Positions 59,214 through 64,000 of a DNA stretch of 64,000 nt are shown piece after piece (the stretch's first letter is position 1; the number at the start of each line of letters is the position of its first letter). A program made the translations under genes and the position numbers. This stretch comes from Megalopta genalis (lineage: Eukaryota; Arthropoda; Insecta; Hymenoptera; Halictidae). The stretch lies in NCBI RefSeq assembly GCF_051020955.1, contig NW_027476155.1, positions 1-64,000 of the forward strand, given 5' to 3'. Below the pieces are notes generated by a model. It did no database searches. It had not been told where the DNA came from and saw only the letters and a program-made list of their open reading frames with translations.

Positions 59214-62200
59214 CGACACACAAATTAATGCGATGTAGAAGATTTAGCTTCAAATTCGTGCGAAACAAATGATTTAGCTTCAAATACTTGCGAATATAAG
59301 TAATATAGCATCAAATGCAGGCGAAGCAAACGAGTAAGATTCAAATCCATTAGAAACGCATGATTTAGCTTCACATCAATACGAAGTAGAAGTTTTTGCT
59401 TCAAATATATGAGAAACAAATGATTTAGCATCAGATACTTGCGATATAAGTGATATAGCTTCAAATGCAGGCGAATCAAACGAGTTTGCTTCAAATCCAT
59501 GAGAAACACGTGATTTACCTTGAAATCAATGCGACGTAGAAGGCGTAGCTACAAATACATGAGAAACAAATGATTTATCTTCAGATATTGGGATATAAGT
59601 GATATAGCTTCAAATGCACGCGAAACAATCGAGTTAGCTTCAAATCCATGATAACACATGATTTAGCTTCAAATCAATGCGAAGTAGAAAGCTCAACTTC
59701 GAACCATGCGAAACAAATCGTTTAGATTCAAATACTTGTGATATACATGATTTAGCTTCAACAGCTTGCGAAACAAACGAGTTAGCTTCAAATCCAAGCG
59801 AAAGACATGATTCAGCTACAAATCAATGCGGAGTAGAAGGCTTAGCTTCAAATCCAAGCAAAACACATGATTTAGATTCAAATACTTGCGATATAAATGA
59901 AATAGATTCAAATGCAGACGAAACAAACGAGTGAGCTTCAAATCTAAGCGAAACACATGATTTCGCTTTAAATTCATGCAAAACACTTGTAATAGCTTCA
60001 AATCCATGCGAAACACATGATTTACCTACAAATGCTTGCGATATAAATGATGTAGCTTCAAATGCAGGAGAAACAATCGAGTTATCTTCAAACCCATGCG
60101 AAACAAATGGTTTAACTTCAAATACTTGTGATATACATGATTTAGCTTCAACTGCATGAAAAACAAATGAGTGAGCTTCAAATCCACGCGAAACACATGA
60201 TTTCGCTTTAAATTCATGCAAAACACTTGTAATAGCTTCAAATCCATGCGAAACACATGATTTAGATTCAAATACTTGCGATTTAAATGAAATAGATTCA
60301 AATGCAGACGAAAAATACGAGTTATCTTCACATCCATGCGAAACACATGATTTAGCTTCAAATCAATGCGACGTAGGAGGTTTAGCTTCAAATCAATGCG
60401 AAACGAATGATTTGTCTTCAAATACTTGCGAATATAACTGATATAGCTTCAACTGCATGCGAAACAAACGAGTTAGCTTCACATCCATGCGACACGCATG
60501 ATACAGGTTCAAATCCATGCGAAACGCATAATTTAGCTTCAAATCATGCAGGCGAAACAATCGAGTTAGCTTCAAATCCAAGCGAAACACATGAATTAGT
60601 TTCAAATTCATTCGAAACACATGGTTTAGCTTAATATTTATGCGACACAAATGCTTCAGCTTCAAATACTTGTGATATACATGATTTAGCTTCAACTGCA
60701 TGTGAAACAAACGTGTTAGATTCAAATTCAATCGAAACATATGATTCAGTTTCAAATCAATGCGAAGTAGAAGGCATAGCTACCAATCCATGCGAATCAA
60801 CTGATTTAGCTTCAAATACTTCTGATATACATGATTTAACTTCATTTGCATGCCAAACAAACGAGTTAGCTTCAAATCCTAACGAAACACATGATTAAGA
60901 TTCAAATCAGTGTGAAGTAGAAGGCTTAGCTTCAAATCCATGCGAAACGAATGAATGAGCTTCAAATACTTGCGAATATAAGTGAAATAGCTTCGAATGT
61001 AGGCAAAACAAACGAATTAGATTCAGATCCATGCGACACAAATTATTTAGCTTCATATAATTGTGATATACATGATTAAGATTCAGCTGCATGCGAAACA
61101 ATCGATTTAGCTTCACACCCAAGGGAGACACATGATTTAACTTCAAATCAATGCGAAGTAGAAGCCTTAGCTTCAAATCAAAGCGAAAGAAATGGTTTAG
61201 CATCAAATACTTGTGATATACATGATTTAGCTTCAACTGCATGTGAAACAAACGAGTTATCTTGAAATACATGTGGATCACATGATTTAGCTATTAAATC
61301 AATGCGAAGTAGAAAGCTTAGCTTCAATTCCATGCGACAAAAATGAATTAGCTTCAAATGCTTGCGATATAAATGATGTACCTTCAAATGCAGGCGAATC
61401 AAACGAGTTAGCTTCAAATCCATGCGAAACACATGATTTAGTTTCAAATTCATGCGAAACACATGGTTTAGCTTCATATTCTAGCGAAACAGATGGCTTT
61501 GATCCAGATACTTGTGATAAAGATGATTTAGCTTCAACTGCATGCGAATCAAACGAGTTAGCTTCAAATCCAATCGAAACACATGATTTAGATTCAAATT
61601 CATGCGAAGTAGAAGGATTAGCTTCAAATCCATGCGAAAAGAATGGTTAAGCTTCAAATACTTGTGATATACGTGATTTAGCTTTAACTGCATGCGAAAC
61701 AAACGAGCTGGCTTCAAATCCAAGTGAAACTCATAATTGAGCTTCAAATCAATGCGAAGTTGATGGCTTATCTTCGAATCCATGCGACAAAAATGAATTA
61801 GCTTCAAATGCTTGCAACATAAATGATGTACCTTCAAATGCAGGCGAAACAAACGGGTTTGCTTCAAATGCATGCGAAACACATGATTTAGCTTCAAATT
61901 CACGCGAAGTAGAAGGCTTATCTTCGAAACCATGCGAAACAAATGGTTTAGATTCATATACTTTTGAAATAGACGATTTAGCTTCAAATTCATGCGAAAC
62001 ACATGGTTTAGATTAATATTCATACGAAACACATGGTTTAGCTTAATATTCATGCGAAACAAATGGTTCAGCTTCAAATACTTGCGATAGAAATGATTTA
62101 GCTTCATATACTTGCGATATAACTGATATAGATTCAAATGCAGGCGAAACAAGAGAGTTAGCTTCAAATCCAAGCATAACACATGATTTAGCTTCAAATC

Positions 62201-62384
62201 AATGCGAAGTAGAAGGCTTAGCTTCAAATCCATGCGAAACAAATGGTTTAACTTCAGATACTTGTGATATACATGATTTATCTTCAAATACAGGCGAAAA
62301 AAACGAGTTAGCTTCAAATACTTATGATTTACATGATTTAGCTTCAACTGCATGCGAAACGAACGAATTAGCTTCAAATCCATG

Positions 62385-63347
62385 CGAAACACATGGTTTA
62401 GCTTCAAATACTTGTGATTTACATGATTTAGCTTCAACTGCATGCGAAACAAATGAGTTAGCTTCAAATCCAAGCGAAACACATGATTTAGCTTCAAATC
62501 AATGCGAAGTAGTAGCCTTAGTTTCAAATTTATGCGAAACGAATGATTTGGCTTCAAATACTTGCGAATATAAGCGATATAGCTTCAACTGCATGCGAAA
62601 CTAACGAGTTAGCTTCAAATCCAAGCGAAACACATGATTTAGCTTCAATTTCATGCAAAGTATAAGTCTTAGCTTCAAATACATGCGAAATAAATGGTTT
62701 AGCTTCAAATACATGCTTTATACATGATTTAGCATAAACTGCATTGCGAAACAATCGAGTTAGCTTCTAATCCAAACTTCAAATCAATGCGAAGTAGAAG
62801 GAATGCGAAACGATCGAGTTAGCTTCAAATCCAAGCAAAACACATGATTTAGCTTCTAATCATTGCGCATTAGAAGGCTTAGCTTGAAATCCATGCGATA
62901 CAAATGGTTTAACTTCGAATACTTGTAATATACATGATTTAGCTTCAACTGCATGCGAAACATACGAGTTAGCTGCAAATCCAAGCGAATCACATGATTT
63001 AGATCCAAATCAATGCGAAGTTGACGGCTTAGCTTCAAATCCATGCGAAACGAATTATTTACTTTCAAATACTTGCGAATATAAGTGATATAGCTTCAAA
63101 TGCAGGCGAAACAAACGAGTTAACTTCAAATCCATGCGAAACACGTGATTTAGCTACAAGCCAATGCGAAGTGGAAGGAATAGTTCCAAATCCATGTGAA
63201 TCAAATGGTTTCGCTTCAAATACTTGTGATATACATGATTTAGCTTCAACTGCATGCGAAACAAACGAGTTAGCTTCAAATCCAAGCGAAACACATGCTT
63301 TAGCTGCAAATCAATGCGAAGTAGTGGGCTTAGCTTCAAATCCATGC
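62385..63347. repeat. Right arm of an inverted repeat with zone C (about 47,010-47,970)
   Basis: Landmarks pair with a constant coordinate sum: 47,186 with 63,171, 47,203 with 63,154, 47,289 with 63,068 and the CATTC junction at 47,552-47,556 with 62,801-62,805, all summing to 110,357. The arms are therefore colinear and inverted without net gaps over this stretch. They differ by scattered substitutions, so the duplication is not recent. The interval between the arms contains zones C and D and the viral-like core. Confidence 0.8.
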
Positions 63348-63872
63348 GAATCAAATGGTTTAGCTACAAATACTTGTGATATACATGATTTAGCTTCAGC
63401 TGCATGCGAAACAAACGATTTTGCTTCACACACAAGGGAAACACATGATTTAACATCAATTCAATGCGAAGTAGAAGGCGTAGCTTCAAATCAATGCGAA
63501 ACAAATGGTTTAGCATCAAATACTTGTGATATACATGATTTAGCTTCAACTGCATGCGAAACCAACGAGATAGATTCAAATCCAAGCGAAACACATGATT
63601 TCGTTTCAAATCAATGCGAAGTAGAAGGCTTAGCTACAAATCCGAGCGAAACATATGATTTAGCTTCAAATTCATGCGAAGTAGAATGCTTAGTTTCAGA
63701 TCGATGCGATACGAATGATTTATCTTCAAATACTTGTGATATACATGATTTATCTTCAACTGAATGCGAAACAAACGAGGTAGCTTCAAATTCAAGCGAA
63801 ACACATGATTTAGCTTCAAATCAATGCGAAATAGAAGTCTTATCTTCGAATCCATGCGAAATGAATGATTGA
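63171..63872 (+). other. Longest decapeptide frame in the right array (233 codons)
   Basis: Twenty-three consecutive decads of the C-E-x-x-x-L-A-S-N-x type without a stop, in the orientation matching the fibre-derived frame. It begins inside a repeat unit at an ATG that is not preceded by unique sequence. As in the left array, the five-decad order is kept (CDIHDLAST, CETNELASN, SETH-type, CEVEGLAT-type, CETNGLASN). No unique domain is attached, so I regard it as an open stretch of satellite rather than a confirmed gene. Confidence 0.3.
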
Positions 63873-64000
63873 GCTTCAAATACTTGCGAATATAAGTGAT
63901 ATAGCTTCAAATACAGGCGAAACAAACGAGTTAGCTTCAAATCCATGCGAAACATATGATTTTTCTCCAAATTAAGGCGAAGTGGAAGGCATAGATTCAA

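Larger units (their letters stand above)
59222..64000 (+). repeat. Right satellite array, opposite orientation to the left array
   Basis: The same 30-bp family in reverse orientation. The plus strand now carries TTAGCTTCAAAT at 30-base spacing and reads as decads C-E-x-x-x-L-A-S-N-x. The part next to the core (59,222-about 61,450) is divergent and has many single-base gaps and stops. From about 62,385 to 63,347 it resembles zone C of the left array in inverted order. The array runs past the end of the window. No unique gene is seen in it. Confidence 0.96.

Noticed and set aside
59222..64000. Exact terminal inverted repeat beginning at the core edges
   Set aside because: The first monomers on the two sides are of the same family but are not a matching pair. 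Colinear inverted similarity is clear only at 47,010-47,970 with 62,385-63,347.
1..64000. tRNA, rRNA or retrotransposon insertions within the arrays
   Set aside because: No interruption of the monomer pattern long enough to hold one was seen outside the 3.4-kb island.

Overview
About 60.6 kb of this 64 kb window is one degenerate 30-bp tandem repeat. It interrupts itself only once, for a 3.4-kb island (about 55,788-59,221) of virus-like genes. The island holds an A32/FtsK-HerA-type DNA-packaging ATPase, a two-part gene resembling the DUF8207 proteins of insect genomes, a small coiled-coil protein, a fibre-like protein with duplicated NDDAAT-x-x-YVD motifs, and an adenovirus pX-like small basic/hydrophobic protein. 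This combination points to an endogenous Polinton/Maverick or adintovirus-like element in an animal genome, most likely an arthropod. That assignment rests on recognition of protein families and was not searched. No polymerase B, integrase, protease or capsid genes are visible, so the island is partial or its other genes lie outside the window.

Layout. 1-55,787: left array, monomers about 30 bp, basic five-monomer set about 150 bp. It can be split by variant content into zone A (1-13,986; 2.25-kb higher-order copies), zone B (13,987-about 38,600; mosaic of 1.3-6.7-kb duplications), zone C (about 38,600-53,570; 579-bp and 3,051-bp duplications and a recurring truncated-monomer junction) and zone D (53,571-55,787; the array edge next to the genes). 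55,731-58,490: five minus-strand reading frames running ATPase, two frames of one probable gene, small coiled-coil protein, fibre-like protein. 58,491-58,985: divergent intergenic region with nine copies of a 32-33-bp hairpin-forming repeat. 58,986-59,213: plus-strand pX-like gene. 59,222-64,000: right array, the same 30-bp family in the opposite orientation.

The most interesting point is the left junction. The fibre-like reading frame continues, in frame, from a 25-residue repeat into the satellite, where each 30-bp monomer reads as a decapeptide of the form C-E-x-x-x-L-A-S-N-x. Read in this frame, both arrays point away from the viral core. A reasonable hypothesis is that a shaft-like repeat of a viral fibre gene was amplified into a satellite on both sides of the core. 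The arrays are not intact giant genes now: recurrent 31-bp and 38-bp units, nonsense changes and single-base gaps break the frame, including within 100 bp of the fibre gene itself. The opposite hypothesis, that a pre-existing satellite captured or truncated the fibre gene, is not excluded.
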